From positions 41,902-105,901 of the forward strand of contig PABK01000033.1 of NCBI GenBank assembly GCA_002699145.1: a stretch of DNA of 64,000 nt, in the 5' to 3' direction. This document shows positions 1 through 8,855 of this stretch, piece by piece. The position numbers were made by a program, and so were the translations under genes. The notes beneath the pieces were generated by a model, which saw only the letters and a program-made list of their open reading frames with translations, ran no database searches and was not told where the DNA came from. Source of the DNA: Halioglobus sp. (GTDB lineage: Bacteria; Pseudomonadota; Gammaproteobacteria; Pseudomonadales; Halieaceae). Within the stretch, counting starts at the first letter, position 1. Every line of letters starts with the position of its first letter.

Positions 1-584
1 TAGAAATCCGCGGCGCTGACCTCCTCGCCCACCAGGTAGTCGCGACCCTGGGCTTGCTGGGCCGCCAGGCGCGCGTCCAGTTCAGCGCTGATGGCTGCCA
101 TTTGCTGCGGCGCCCGGGCCAGCGCCTGTTCCGACCAGCCATACTTGTGCGCCATGCGCGCGATCATCTGGGGGGGCTCGTCCAGTGCCATCATCGGCGC
201 CAGCATCTGCAGACGACGGTTCCAGGCAAAGCCGTCCACGCCGGCGACCAGCGCCGACAGGCCCAGCACCTGGGCGCGCTCGCCGGCGTCTTCGGGCAAC
301 AGCGCCGGCGCGGGAGCCAGGCGCTCGGCGAGCATGAGCAGGTCCAGCCAGTGGCACACCGGCGGCAGGTCCTCGTACACAGCTACCGGCGCCGAGTTCT
401 GCCCGGTCCACGCCTGCAGGTCGGCGTTCTCGCCCCCGCCCTCCTGGAACACCGGGGTGAAAGGAATGCCCTTGTAGGCAAAGATCGACTTGGCCGACTC
501 CCCCCAGGGCCCGGGCACGCCGGCGGTCAGCACCAGGCGCAGGCCCGGGGCGTCCACGGCGTCGGCTACGCTGACATAATCCAT
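1..584 (-). CDS. glutathione S-transferase-like protein (3' part outside window)
   Basis: The minus-strand frame from the ATG at 584 stays open to the window edge for about 194 codons, so the C-terminus is missing and the ORF track does not list it. The N-terminal part (residues ~15-75) reads like a thioredoxin-fold GST domain: a beta-strand start, then SAKSIFAYKGIPF, then a QAWTGQNSAPVAVYED segment in the place of the GST Pro-containing loop. The following helical part (VCHWLDLLMLAERLAP, later DYLVGEEVSAADF) matches the GST C-terminal domain, whose SxADF element is typical. This supports a GST-fold protein; substrate and activity cannot be read from the sequence. It appears separate from the MBL gene upstream, with about 160 bp between them. 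Confidence 0.7.
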   Translation of the reverse strand, partial: MDYVSVADAVDAPGLRLVLTAGVPGPWGESAKSIFAYKGIPFTPVFQEGGGENADLQAWTGQNSAPVAVYEDLPPVCHWLDLLMLAERLAPAPALLPEDAGERAQVLGLSALVAGVDGFAWNRRLQMLAPMMALDEPPQMIARMAHKYGWSEQALARAPQQMAAISAELDARLAAQQAQGRDYLVGEEVSAADF

Positions 585-747
585 AGACAGTCCTCTATCG
601 TCCGGTCCGGGAGGCTACGGCACGGTCGCCCGCGCGCCACTGCTCGGGGCGCCCTGTCGCAACCGGGCCGGTCAGGTTATAACCCACAAGTATTAAAGTT
701 AGCTCTAGCACCAGAAAAATACCTCATCTTATTGTTTTAGGTGGTTT

Positions 748-1839
748 TTATACCTGGATTGGCGAGTCGTCGGCGGCGTCGTGAGGGCGCTCCCGGCGGC
801 GCAGGGGCAGGGTCGAATCCACCGAGTGGTAGGTGTAGCGCCCCTCCTCGTCCAGACCGCGGAGCAACTGTCCGCGCTGGCAGAGGAAGTTGAGATGCGC
901 CTGGCACTCGCCCAGTGCCATGTCCAGGTTGTGCCCCTCGAGTTTGCGCCTGAACAGCACCGGCAACAGGTCCATGGCCGTGCGCGGCTGCTGCTCGCAG
1001 GCCTCTTCCAGGGCCAGCAGGTGGTCCTCGTGGTGTTCAATCAGGTAGCGTAACCGCTCGTGCAGGCCGCGAAACGGGGTATTGTGCGCGGGCAGTACCA
1101 GCGTGTCCGCCGGCAGGTCCTCGAGAAAGCGCTCCAGGGAATGGAACCAGTCGCGCAGGGGGTTGGCCTCGGGCTCGGTGCCGGGCACGCTGACGTTGGA
1201 GGTGATGCGCGGGATGACCTGGTCGCCGGAGAGCAGGATGTTCAGTTCCGCACAGTACAGGCAGGCGTGCTCCGGCGAGTGCCCGCGACCGATCATCACC
1301 TGCCAGCGCCGCCCGCCAATGATCAGTCGGCCCCCTTCCGTCAGGCGGCGGTAGGCCGTGGGCATGGGCGTGACAATGGACCCGAATCCCTCGAAGTTTT
1401 CCCTGGCCGAGGCGATCTGCGCGTCGCCGTAACCGGCGCGGCGCATATTCTCCTCCATCGCCCAGCTGTAGTGTTCGCGCGTTGTGCGGCTGTAGGCCAG
1501 GCCGGTCAGGTACTCGGCCTCGGTCATGTAGAACGGCGCCCGCCAGCGCTCGCACAACCAGCCGGCCATACCGATATGGTCCGGGTGATGGTGGGTGGAA
1601 AGTACAGCCTTGACCGGCCTGGAGCCCAGGACATCGCGGAACACCCCCTCCCAGAGCTCCTCGGTGGGCCCCAGGGCGATGCCGGTGTCTATCACCCACC
1701 AGCCGTCCTCGTCCTGTAGCAGGTAGAGGTTGATGTGATCCAGCGCCATGGGCAGCGGCATGCGCAGCCACAGTACGCCCTCGGCGATTTCGCGGGTTTC
1801 CCCCGCCGCCGGCACGTCCTGGAAGGGGTAGTCCAGCAC
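748..1839 (-). CDS. MBL-fold metallo-hydrolase
   Basis: A 363-residue metallo-beta-lactamase-fold hydrolase. The metal-binding HxHxDH motif is seen as HHHPDH at residues 83-88, followed by HSPEH, SGDQV and a late LPAH, which supply the usual remaining metal ligands. The C-terminal ~90 residues after the catalytic domain look like the helical winged-helix-type tail found in the glyoxalase II/LACTB2-like branch. The start is GTG directly after the TAG of the bcp-like gene (TAG then GTG with no gap), so the two genes are probably cotranscribed and translationally coupled. The substrate is unknown; thioester or organic hydroperoxide-related hydrolysis would fit the neighbour but is inference. Confidence 0.85.
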   Translation of the reverse strand: MLDYPFQDVPAAGETREIAEGVLWLRMPLPMALDHINLYLLQDEDGWWVIDTGIALGPTEELWEGVFRDVLGSRPVKAVLSTHHHPDHIGMAGWLCERWRAPFYMTEAEYLTGLAYSRTTREHYSWAMEENMRRAGYGDAQIASARENFEGFGSIVTPMPTAYRRLTEGGRLIIGGRRWQVMIGRGHSPEHACLYCAELNILLSGDQVIPRITSNVSVPGTEPEANPLRDWFHSLERFLEDLPADTLVLPAHNTPFRGLHERLRYLIEHHEDHLLALEEACEQQPRTAMDLLPVLFRRKLEGHNLDMALGECQAHLNFLCQRGQLLRGLDEEGRYTYHSVDSTLPLRRRERPHDAADDSPIQV

Positions 1840-2316
1840 CTACAGCCCCAGTTCCTTGATCAGAGCGATGACGTCATCGTGATGCGTCTTGGTCTTGACC
1901 TTGTCCATGATGTGCTTGAGGCGCCCGTCCTTGCCAATGATGAAGGTGGTGCGCAGCACGCCCATGAATTCCCGTCCCATGAACTTTTTCAGCCCCCAGG
2001 CGCCGTATTTTTCCGTCACCTTGTGGTCCTCATCCGACAGCAGGGTGAAATTCAGATCCTGCTTGTCGATAAACCTGCCCAGCCGGGCCACCGGGTCGGG
2101 ACTCACGCCCAGCACCACGGTGTCGAGCCTGGCCAGCGCTTTCTTGCTGTCGCGGATACCGCAGGCCTGCACGGTACAGCCGGGGGTCATGGCCTTGGGA
2201 TAAAAGTACAGCACCACGTTTTTCTCGCCGCGGAAATCCTTCAGGGCCACCTTGTTGCCGCCCTGGTCCAACAGGGTGAAGGCCGGCGCCATGTTGCCGA
2301 GCTTGGGAAACGCCAT
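1840..2316 (-). CDS. bcp: peroxiredoxin, Bcp/PrxQ type
   Basis: A 158-residue thioredoxin-fold peroxidase of the AhpC/TSA family that reduces hydroperoxides using thioredoxin-type electron donors in the cytoplasm. The active-site region reads YPKAMTPGCTVQAC: C47 is the peroxidatic cysteine in the PGCT motif, and C52 five residues later is where E. coli Bcp has its resolving cysteine. The length is normal for the family. It sits upstream of, and abuts, the MBL hydrolase gene. The ATG at 2316 has GAGGAACTG-type purines just upstream. Confidence 0.9.
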   Translation of the reverse strand: MAFPKLGNMAPAFTLLDQGGNKVALKDFRGEKNVVLYFYPKAMTPGCTVQACGIRDSKKALARLDTVVLGVSPDPVARLGRFIDKQDLNFTLLSDEDHKVTEKYGAWGLKKFMGREFMGVLRTTFIIGKDGRLKHIMDKVKTKTHHDDVIALIKELGL

Positions 2317-2388
2317 AACAGTTCCTCCTGGTCGATGTGTTGCTTGCCTCTTGGCCGGCGGCGCGACCTGGCCGCGCCCGGGCCGGTA

Positions 2389-2937
2389 TTACCTCGCGCC
2401 CCTGGCGGACAGGTCTATCGCCGATACGCGCACGGGAAATTCGCCGTCGGTAGCGTCGGCGAAGTATTCGCGCAGTGTCTCGTACACCACGGGAAAGGCG
2501 ATATTGTCCCAGGGCAGGTCGTCTTCGCGGTAAAGTTCAGTCTCCAGGCTCTCGGGACCGACCCCGTACTCGCCATCATCCAGGTCGCAGCGGTAGAACA
2601 TGTAGACCTGGCTGATGTGGGGCACGTCGAATACGCGGTAAAGATCCAGGTTGCTCACCCTGGCCCGGGCCTCCTCCCAGGTTTCCCGGGCCGCGCCCTG
2701 CACCGTGGTCTCGCCGTTTTCCATGAACCCCGCGGGCAGTGTCCAGTAATTCCTGCGCGGCTCTATCGCGCGCTTGCACAGCAGCACCCTGCCCTCGTAC
2801 ACGGGCAGGCAGCCGACAATAACCCGGGGGTTGCTGTAGTGAATCAGTTCGCAGCTGGTACAGATGTGCCGCTCGCGGTCGTCGCCCGCGGGAATACGCA
2901 ACACGACCCGGTTGCCGCAACTGGAGCAGAATTTCAT
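2389..2937 (-). CDS. NUDIX hydrolase with N-terminal zinc ribbon
   Basis: I chose the ATG giving MKFCSSCG. The track start six codons upstream is a TTG. Residues 4-29 hold two CxxC pairs (C4/C7 and C26/C29), a zinc ribbon of the NudC-related type. The Nudix box follows at 70-92 (GFMENGE...RETWEEA), with the R-E-x-x-E-E catalytic core intact; the usual Gly near the end of the box is replaced by Arg. The family hydrolyses nucleoside diphosphates linked to another moiety, and zinc-ribbon members often act on NADH, ADP-ribose or FAD. The exact substrate is not determinable here. It is a single gene with a 72-bp gap to bcp. Confidence 0.85.
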   Translation of the reverse strand: MKFCSSCGNRVVLRIPAGDDRERHICTSCELIHYSNPRVIVGCLPVYEGRVLLCKRAIEPRRNYWTLPAGFMENGETTVQGAARETWEEARARVSNLDLYRVFDVPHISQVYMFYRCDLDDGEYGVGPESLETELYREDDLPWDNIAFPVVYETLREYFADATDGEFPVRVSAIDLSARGAR

Positions 2938-3010
2938 CGCTTGGACCGACGACAATACAAGCTGGCCAGTATAAGGCCTGCGCCGTAATTGGAACAGGCC
3001 GGCGCAACGC

Positions 3011-3487
3011 TCAGGAGAGCTCGCGATACCCCCCGGAGTAGAACACCAGCGGCTCGCCGTCGGCGCGGCTGAGCATCTCGTGCACGCGGCCGACGATAAT
3101 CAGGTGGTCACCGCCCTCGTGGGTCGCCTCCAGTTCGCAGTCGAAACTGACCAGGGCGTCGCGGATAATCGGCGCGCCGAACTTGCCAGGACTGAAGTGA
3201 TCCGGCGCCAGCGTGTGCTCGCCTTTCTTCGCGTACTGGTTGGACAGGGCCTGCTGCTCCAGCGACAGTACATTGATGGCGAAGTAGTTCGGCGTGGCGA
3301 AATGCGCGTAGACATCGGAGTTGTTCTGCAGGTTCCACAACACCAGCGGCGGGTCCAGCGACACCGAGGAAAAGGAATTCGCGGTCAGCGCCAGCGGCTC
3401 GCCGTCCTCGGTGACGGTGGTGATCAGGCAGACCCCCGTGGCAAAGCGCCCCAGCGCATTTCTCAGTTCACGTCCATCAAAACTCAT
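3011..3487 (-). CDS. flavin reductase family protein
   Basis: A 158-residue protein of the flavin-reductase-like (FMN-binding split-barrel) family, which binds FMN and either passes reduced flavin to a partner monooxygenase or acts directly on small substrates. The family signature region is visible at the N-terminus (ALGRFATGVCLITT), then ALTANSFSSVSLDPPLVLW, the flavin-phosphate binding stretch, and later FAINVLS and the GDHLIIVGRVHE motif near the C-terminus. The length is normal for stand-alone members. No monooxygenase gene lies next to it; the luciferase-like gene at 4953 is about 1.5 kb away in the opposite direction, so a partnership is only a possibility. Confidence 0.88.
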   Translation of the reverse strand: MSFDGRELRNALGRFATGVCLITTVTEDGEPLALTANSFSSVSLDPPLVLWNLQNNSDVYAHFATPNYFAINVLSLEQQALSNQYAKKGEHTLAPDHFSPGKFGAPIIRDALVSFDCELEATHEGGDHLIIVGRVHEMLSRADGEPLVFYSGGYRELS

Positions 3488-3561
3488 AGTGCTATTCTCC
3501 GTTATCGCCAGGCACAGGCTGCGCTATTGGAGCGCAGGTCAATGCCGTACACATCCCCTAT

Positions 3562-4038
3562 TCAGGCTACGCCGCCGCGCCAGCGCCGCGCGCGCGCGTC
3601 ATCCGAGCTGCGCGGCGCCACCCAGTGTTCGCCGGCGGGGCCCGTTTCCTTTTTCCAGAAAGGCGCCCGGGTTTTCAGGTAATCCATAATGAACTCGCAG
3701 GCCTCGAACGCCGCCTCGCGGTGCGCGCTGGCGGCGCCCACCCAGACCACCGGGTCCCCGGGCTGCAGCAGGCCGACGCGGTGCACCACACTGGTGGCGA
3801 GCAGCGGCCAGCGCCGGCAGGCCTCATCCAGTATCTGCTCGATGCTCGACTCGGTCATGCCCGGGTAGTGTTCCAGCCGCATACTGCTCACCGAGCGCTG
3901 CTCGTTGTCGCAGCGCACGTAGCCGGTGAAGGTCGCCACGGCGCCCTCCGCCGCGTCGCCGCGCAACAGCCCGCGCTGCAGTGCGGCGACATCGAACTCC
4001 GCCTCCTGTACCAGTACCGATGTGCGCGCAGCGCCCAC
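3562..4038 (-). CDS. moaE: molybdopterin synthase catalytic subunit MoaE
   Basis: The large subunit of molybdopterin synthase, which converts precursor Z (cPMP) to molybdopterin using sulfur carried on the MoaD C-terminus. The catalytic signature KTRAPFWKKE is seen at ~122-131, matching the two active-site lysines of E. coli MoaE, and GAVATFTGYVR near residue 33 is the conserved N-terminal strand. Translation starts at a GTG five bases after the moaD stop (no nearer ATG exists before residue 53), so coupling to moaD is likely. The C-terminal ~15 residues are Arg/Ala-rich and may be dispensable. moaA and moaB are not in the window. Confidence 0.93.
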   Translation of the reverse strand: MGAARTSVLVQEAEFDVAALQRGLLRGDAAEGAVATFTGYVRCDNEQRSVSSMRLEHYPGMTESSIEQILDEACRRWPLLATSVVHRVGLLQPGDPVVWVGAASAHREAAFEACEFIMDYLKTRAPFWKKETGPAGEHWVAPRSSDDARARRWRGGVA

Positions 4039-4042
4039 CGCC

Positions 4043-4297
4043 TCAGCCCCCGGTCACCGGCGGGAAGAACGCCACCTCGTCGCCATCGGCCAGCGCGCAG
4101 TCACCCTGTACCACGACCTGGTTCACGGCGCGGATCATGTTGTCCTCTTCGAGCACCTCGCGCCAGCGCGCGCCGTGCTGCGCGCACAGGCTGTCCTGCA
4201 GGGCATCCAGGCGCGCCACCTGCTCGCTCCAGGGCAGTTCCAGTTGTGCGCAGTCCAGGGTCTCGCGCACACGGGCGAAAAACAAAACCTTCAGCAT
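4043..4297 (-). CDS. moaD: molybdopterin synthase sulfur carrier subunit MoaD
   Basis: An 84-residue ubiquitin-fold sulfur carrier. The sequence ends in ...[11 protein letters not shown], the C-terminal Gly-Gly that is adenylated and thiocarboxylated by MoeB in the molybdenum-cofactor pathway. The N-terminal [12 protein letters not shown] and the internal [13 protein letters not shown] are family landmarks. It overlaps the moaC stop by 7 bp and is followed after a few bases by moaE, so moaC-moaD-moaE is one tight minus-strand unit. Confidence 0.93.
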   Translation of the reverse strand: MLKVLFFARVRETLDCAQLELPWSEQVARLDALQDSLCAQHGARWREVLEEDNMIRAVNQVVVQGDCALADGDEVAFFPPVTGG

Positions 4298-4785
4298 GCG
4301 CCGTCCCCGGCCTCGCGCTGCCAGTCACCGGACTTGCCACCGGACTTGCTGCGCAGTTCCACATCCGTGATGCGCATGCCGCGGTCCACGGCCTTGCACA
4401 TGTCGTAGATGGTCAGGGCGGCGACGGAAACGGCCGTCAGCGCCTCCATCTCCACCCCGGTCTTGCCGGAGACCCGACAGCTCGCTTCCACCTGCAGCGC
4501 GCTGGCCTCGTGGTCGAACTCGAAATTGACATCCACGGCGTTGAGCATCAGCGGGTGGCACAGCGGAATCAGCGAGGAGGTCTGCTTGGCGGCCTGGATG
4601 CCGGCGATCCTGGCCACGGCGAGCACATCGCCCTTGGCGTGGCCGCCCTGGTCGATCAGCGCCAGGGTTTGCGGCAGCATGCGCACCGTCGCCCCGGCCA
4701 CGGCGACGCGCTCGGTGACGTTTTTGGCGCCGACATCGACCATGCGCGCGGCCCCTTGTTCGTCCAGGTGGGTAAGTCGGCTCAT
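4291..4785 (-). CDS. moaC: cyclic pyranopterin monophosphate synthase MoaC
   Basis: A 164-residue MoaC, which works after MoaA to make cPMP from the 8-cyclo-GTP intermediate in molybdenum-cofactor synthesis. Conserved stretches are seen throughout: [13 protein letters not shown] near the start, [23 protein letters not shown] (active-site His region), and [25 protein letters not shown] with the MEAL..V catalytic segment. It is the first gene of the moaCDE set and is divergent from the luciferase-like gene at 4953. I looked for a molybdenum-cofactor riboswitch in the 167-bp upstream gap and saw no convincing one. Confidence 0.95.
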   Translation of the reverse strand: MSRLTHLDEQGAARMVDVGAKNVTERVAVAGATVRMLPQTLALIDQGGHAKGDVLAVARIAGIQAAKQTSSLIPLCHPLMLNAVDVNFEFDHEASALQVEASCRVSGKTGVEMEALTAVSVAALTIYDMCKAVDRGMRITDVELRSKSGGKSGDWQREAGDGAC

Positions 4786-4952
4786 CGCTGTGCGTGTACA
4801 TCCGGTAAAAACTGACGGCTGAGTCTATCCAAACGCGCGCCGGATTGACAGTTGCACGCTGAGCGCTGCGGTCAGGGATTTTGGCCGCGCGAGCCTTTCT
4901 CTGTGTGGCCGGGGTGGCGTAACCTTGGCCGCTCAGCGCGAGGAGGCGGATC

Positions 4953-5969
4953 ATGGCAAAACTATCACTGGGGCTACAGCTCGGCTACTGGGGCGCCCTG
5001 CCCCCGGGGAATGCACACGTGGAGATGGCGCAGGAGGCGGAACGGCTGGGTTTCGACTCGGTGTGGTGCGCGGAATCCTGGGGCAATGACGTGTTCACGC
5101 CGCTGGCCTGGATCGGCGCGCACACGGAAAAAGTGCGCCTGGGAACAGCGGTGGCGCAGCTCTCCGCGCGCACCCCCACCGCCTGCGCCATGGCGACACT
5201 GGCCCTGGACCACCTTTCCGGCGGCCGCATGATCCTCGGCCTGGGCGTGTCCGGCCCGCAGGTCGTGGAGGGCTGGTACGGCCAGCCCTACAGCAAACCC
5301 GTGACGCGGACCCGGGATTACGTCGACATCATCCGCAAGGTGCTGGCGCGCCGTGAGCCGGTGACCAGCGACAGCGAGGCCTATCCCCTGCCGTACAACG
5401 GCCCGGGGGCCTGGGGTATGGGCAAGCCGCTCAAGCCCATCACTCACCCGCTGCGCGCCGACGTGCCCATCTTTATCGGCGCGGAGGGGCCGAAGAACGT
5501 TACCCAGACCGCGGAAATCGCCGACGGCTGGCTGCCCCTGTACTACTCACCGTACCGACAGGAGGTGTACGCGGACCAGATTGCCGGGGCGAAGGACGGC
5601 TTCGAGATCTGCCCGACGGTGATGGTGAGCATCAACGACAACCTGGAGGAGGCGCTGTACCCGGTCAAGGCCATGCTGGGCTTCTATATCGGCGGCATGG
5701 GCTCGGCCAAACGCAACTTCCACAAGGAGCTGATGGCGCGCATGGGCTTCCCCGACGAGGCCGACGAGGTGCAGCGCCTGTTCATGGCCGGCCAGCGCGA
5801 CCGCGCTATCGAGGCGGTGCCGACCCAGTTCGCCGACGAGATTTCCCTGTGCGGCCCGAAGGCGCGTATTCGGGAAAAGCTGGTCGACTGGGAAAACTCG
5901 CCGGTCACCTCGCTGCTCATCAACGGCGAGCCCCAGTTACTGCGCGACATGGCCGAACTCACCCTGTAA
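4953..5969 (+). CDS. LLM class flavin-dependent oxidoreductase
   Basis: A 338-residue TIM-barrel protein of the bacterial luciferase-like monooxygenase superfamily. Family features include the N-terminal LGLQLGYWG strand, AQEAERLGFDSVWCAESWG, VRLGTAVAQLSARTPTACAMATLALDHLSGGRMILGLGVSGPQ (the most conserved block), and IFIGAEGPKNVTQTAEIADGW. These blocks are closest to the subgroup usually annotated as F420-dependent in actinobacteria, but whether this host makes F420 is unknown, so FMN or F420 are both possible. The start is supported by a GAGGAGGCGG sequence just before the ATG. It is a single gene; its substrate cannot be assigned. Confidence 0.85.
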   Translation: MAKLSLGLQLGYWGALPPGNAHVEMAQEAERLGFDSVWCAESWGNDVFTPLAWIGAHTEKVRLGTAVAQLSARTPTACAMATLALDHLSGGRMILGLGVSGPQVVEGWYGQPYSKPVTRTRDYVDIIRKVLARREPVTSDSEAYPLPYNGPGAWGMGKPLKPITHPLRADVPIFIGAEGPKNVTQTAEIADGWLPLYYSPYRQEVYADQIAGAKDGFEICPTVMVSINDNLEEALYPVKAMLGFYIGGMGSAKRNFHKELMARMGFPDEADEVQRLFMAGQRDRAIEAVPTQFADEISLCGPKARIREKLVDWENSPVTSLLINGEPQLLRDMAELTL

Positions 5970-6077
5970 TCCCCGGGGGCCGGCGCGCCCCCTTCCCCCG
6001 GCCTGCGCAAAGGCGCTATGCTGCCGGCACAATAACAGCGCGGCGCCAGACAACGGCCGCCACGGAGGTCCTGCGCC

Positions 6078-8210
6078 ATGTCTCGCCCCGCCGCGGCCGT
6101 TTTCGGCCTGCTCGTCCTCACGCTGCTCCCGTCCCTGTCCGCCTGCAACGCACCCGGCGCCGCCCCGCCCGGCCTGGCGGCGGCCGTGGACGAGCGGCGG
6201 CTGGTTGCCGCCGACGCCGAGCCGGGGCAATGGATGTCCCACGGGCGCAGTTACGCGGAACAACGTTACAGCCCCCTGGACGACATCGACACGGGCAACG
6301 TGCGCGAACTGGGCCTGGCCTGGTCCTTCGACCTGCAGACCGAGCGCGGCATCGAGGCGACCTCCCTGGTGGTGGACGGCGTCATGTATACCACCTCCGC
6401 CTGGAGTATCGTCCACGCCCTGGATGCGAAGACCGGCGCGCCGCTGTGGCGCTACGACCCACAGGTCCCGCGCGCCAAGGCCAAGCACACCTGCTGCGAC
6501 GTGGTGAACCGCGGCGTGGCCGTATGGCGTGGCCAGGTGTTCCTCGGCGCGCTGGACGGGCGCCTTATCGCGCTGGATGCGAAAACCGGCGCGCTCAACT
6601 GGGAGGTGGCCACGGTCGACCCCGCCCTGCCCTACACCATCACCGGGGCGCCGCGCGTGGTCAAGGACAAGGTGCTGATCGGCAACGGCGGCGCCGAGTT
6701 CGGCGTGCGCGGCTTTATCAGCGCCTACAACGTCGACGACGGCACGCTGGCCTGGCGCTTTTACACCGTGCCCGGCGACCCCGCGCTGGGCTTTGAGAAC
6801 GACGCCATGAAAAGGGCGGCGCAGACCTGGAATGGCAACTGGTGGGAACTGGGCGGCGGTGGCGGCACCGTGTGGGATTCCATGGCCTACGACCCGCAGC
6901 TGGACCTGCTCTACTTCGGCGTCGGCAACGGCACACCCTGGAACCGGGAAATCCGCTCGCCCGGCGGCGGCGACAATCTCTTCCTGTCCTCCATCGTGGC
7001 GGTGCGCCCGGACAGCGGCGAGTACGTGTGGCACTACCAGACCACGCCGGGGGAGAGCTGGGACTACACCGCCACCCAGCACATCATCCTGGCCGACCTG
7101 GACATCGACGGGCGCCAGCGCCAGGTGCTGATGCAGGCGCCGAAAAACGGCTTTTTCTACGTGCTGGACCGCGCCACTGGCGAGCTGTTGTCGGCGGAAA
7201 ACTACATCGACATCAACTGGGCCACCCACGTGGACATGGCCAGTGGCCGCCCGGTGGAGGTGCCCGGGGCGCGCTACCGCGAGACGCCCTACCTCACCTA
7301 TCCCTCTTACCTGGGCGGGCACAACTGGCACTCCATGTCCTACAGCCGCGACACCGGCCTGGTGTATATCCCCGTGCTGGATTTCCCCGCCAATTACGGA
7401 CAGCCGGAGCAGTTCCGCTACAACCCGGGCGTGGCCAATACCGGGGCGGACGGCATCGCCGGCAGCCTGCCCGACGCCCAGGCCGAGCGCGACGCCATGC
7501 GTGCCCTGATCAAGGGGCGCCTGCTGGCCTGGGACCCGGTACAACAGCGCGAGGCCTGGCGCGTGGAACACAGCGGTCCCTGGAACGGCGGCGTGCTCTC
7601 CACCGCCGGCAAGCTGCTCTTCCAGGGCACTGCCGACGGCCGCTTCGTCGCCTATCGCACAGACGATGGCAGTGCGTTGTGGTCCTTCCCCACCCAGACC
7701 GGCGTGGTCGCCGCACCCATCACCTACAGCGTGGACGGCGAGCAGTACGTCTCCATCAATGTCGGCTGGGGCGGCGCCTTCGCGCTGGTGTTCGGCGAGT
7801 TCGTGCAGAGCGACAGCCTGCCCAACGTCAGCAGGGTACTCACCTTCAAGCTCGGCGCCACGGGCGAGCTGCCCCCGGTCGAGTGGCAGCCCTCGGTGGT
7901 GTTCAACCCGCCGCCGCAGCAGGCCGACGCGACCACCCTGCGGCGCGGCTACGCGCTGTACCAGGATGTCTGCATGGGCTGCCACGGCCTCAACGCGGTG
8001 TCCGGCCTGCTCATCCCGGACCTGCGCGGCTCGGCCTACCTGTGGGACGAACAGGGCTGGCAGGAGGTGGTGCGCGGCGGCAAACTGGCCGCGCGCGGCA
8101 TGGCCGCCTTTGGCGACAACCTCGGTACGGACGAAGCAGAGGCGATTCGCCAGTACGTGATCCAGCAGGCCCATCGCGGGCGCGAGGTACGGCGGGCGGC
8201 CAGCGAATGA
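6078..8210 (+). CDS. PQQ-dependent quinohemoprotein alcohol dehydrogenase, predicted lipoprotein
   Basis: A 710-residue type II quinohemoprotein alcohol dehydrogenase: an eight-bladed PQQ beta-propeller followed by a C-terminal cytochrome c domain. It oxidises alcohols in the periplasm and passes electrons from PQQ to heme c. Seen in sequence: the vicinal disulfide pair C139-C140, GESWDYT with the catalytic Asp at 329 and Thr at 331 (lanthanide-type XoxF enzymes have a second Asp here, so a Ca-type site is expected), the heme motif CMGCH at 632-636, and a likely axial Met at 675. The N-terminus has a lipobox ending LSAC23, unusual because most relatives are soluble periplasmic proteins. No pqq synthesis gene is in the window. 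It has no obvious operon partner. Confidence 0.93.
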   Translation: MSRPAAAVFGLLVLTLLPSLSACNAPGAAPPGLAAAVDERRLVAADAEPGQWMSHGRSYAEQRYSPLDDIDTGNVRELGLAWSFDLQTERGIEATSLVVDGVMYTTSAWSIVHALDAKTGAPLWRYDPQVPRAKAKHTCCDVVNRGVAVWRGQVFLGALDGRLIALDAKTGALNWEVATVDPALPYTITGAPRVVKDKVLIGNGGAEFGVRGFISAYNVDDGTLAWRFYTVPGDPALGFENDAMKRAAQTWNGNWWELGGGGGTVWDSMAYDPQLDLLYFGVGNGTPWNREIRSPGGGDNLFLSSIVAVRPDSGEYVWHYQTTPGESWDYTATQHIILADLDIDGRQRQVLMQAPKNGFFYVLDRATGELLSAENYIDINWATHVDMASGRPVEVPGARYRETPYLTYPSYLGGHNWHSMSYSRDTGLVYIPVLDFPANYGQPEQFRYNPGVANTGADGIAGSLPDAQAERDAMRALIKGRLLAWDPVQQREAWRVEHSGPWNGGVLSTAGKLLFQGTADGRFVAYRTDDGSALWSFPTQTGVVAAPITYSVDGEQYVSINVGWGGAFALVFGEFVQSDSLPNVSRVLTFKLGATGELPPVEWQPSVVFNPPPQQADATTLRRGYALYQDVCMGCHGLNAVSGLLIPDLRGSAYLWDEQGWQEVVRGGKLAARGMAAFGDNLGTDEAEAIRQYVIQQAHRGREVRRAASE

Positions 8211-8470
8211 CAACAGCCATCCTCCCCACGTCGCTACTGGCTCTGAACCGTATCACGTCCGGGTAACCGGTATTTTTCCCATTTATCTCCAGCACCCGGG
8301 CGTGATCCTGCAAGAGCGCCGCATTGAAGAAGCTCAGGCGAAAAGCGTTGTGAAACGCGCCCATCACCACGATATTCCGGCCGGCATGCAGTTCGCAGGG
8401 ATGCCCCATTTGACGGTTTCCTCCGGGTCCAGTTGAATGCACAGGCGTCGAAACCCGCGCAATCCCTCGG
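8208..8470 (-). pseudogene. decayed YdeI/DUF1801-like gene fragment with frameshift
   Basis: Two overlapping minus-strand frames together give a recognisable YdeI-like (DUF1801) stretch: LRGFRRLCIQLDPEETVKWG in one frame continues as HPCELHAGRNIVVMGAF and FRLSFFNAALL in the other. The break falls at a run of four G (minus strand) near 8404-8407; one more G would restore the frame. The match stops near the end of the PQQ dehydrogenase gene, so the 3' end is also lost or very short. It may be a true pseudogene or a homopolymer sequencing error in an otherwise intact but unusual gene. Confidence 0.55.
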
Positions 8471-8655
8471 CCCACTGACTGGTGGCGGACCTGCGAACCC
8501 TTCCGCACGCTCTCCGTATTGAGCAGGCTGTAGTGACAGGCCGGTATCCAGCGTTGCCAGTTGGGATAGTCCAGCACCACGTCGAATACCGAAGCCACGG
8601 GCGCCGGGACAATGCTCAGTACCCAAGGAAAGCGATTACTACCTGTGATGGCATT
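8471..8655 (-). pseudogene. SRPBCC-like N-terminal remnant
   Basis: The minus-strand frame upstream of the YdeI-like remnant reads IVPAPVASVFDVVLDYPNWQ and RWIPACHYSLLN, which resembles the first strand and helices of an SRPBCC (START/polyketide-cyclase-like) domain. There is no ATG in frame before it, only a GTG inside the conserved part, and after ~50 residues the similarity stops and runs into the YdeI-like piece. I read this as the 5' remnant of a decayed gene, fused by deletion to the next remnant. The similarity is judged by eye only. Confidence 0.4.
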
Positions 8656-8855
8656 CTACCCAACTCCCCCGGTCGCGCTTGAACCGCCGGGCGACGCCGT
8701 CAGCGATTTTTACAGCTGCGCGTTTTATGACAGCCCTGTAACAATTAAGTCTTTGATTTCAAAGACATGGCCCACTTCTTGCTCATTACCGAGCGCACCC
8801 CGCCGGCTTCAGCAGGTGGCGGCAACGACTCTCGGTAAGAAACGGAACAGGAACC

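Noticed and set aside
4786-4952. Molybdenum-cofactor riboswitch before moaC
   Set aside because: I looked for its long multi-helix fold in the 167-bp gap and saw no matching conserved core.
4953-5969. F420-dependent enzyme with fixed cofactor
   Set aside because: The family block resembles those proteins, but no F420 synthesis gene is visible and the cofactor cannot be told from the sequence.
5937-8213. 758-residue minus-strand ORF opposite the PQQ dehydrogenase
   Set aside because: Same type of antisense shadow; the plus-strand gene has all catalytic and heme motifs.
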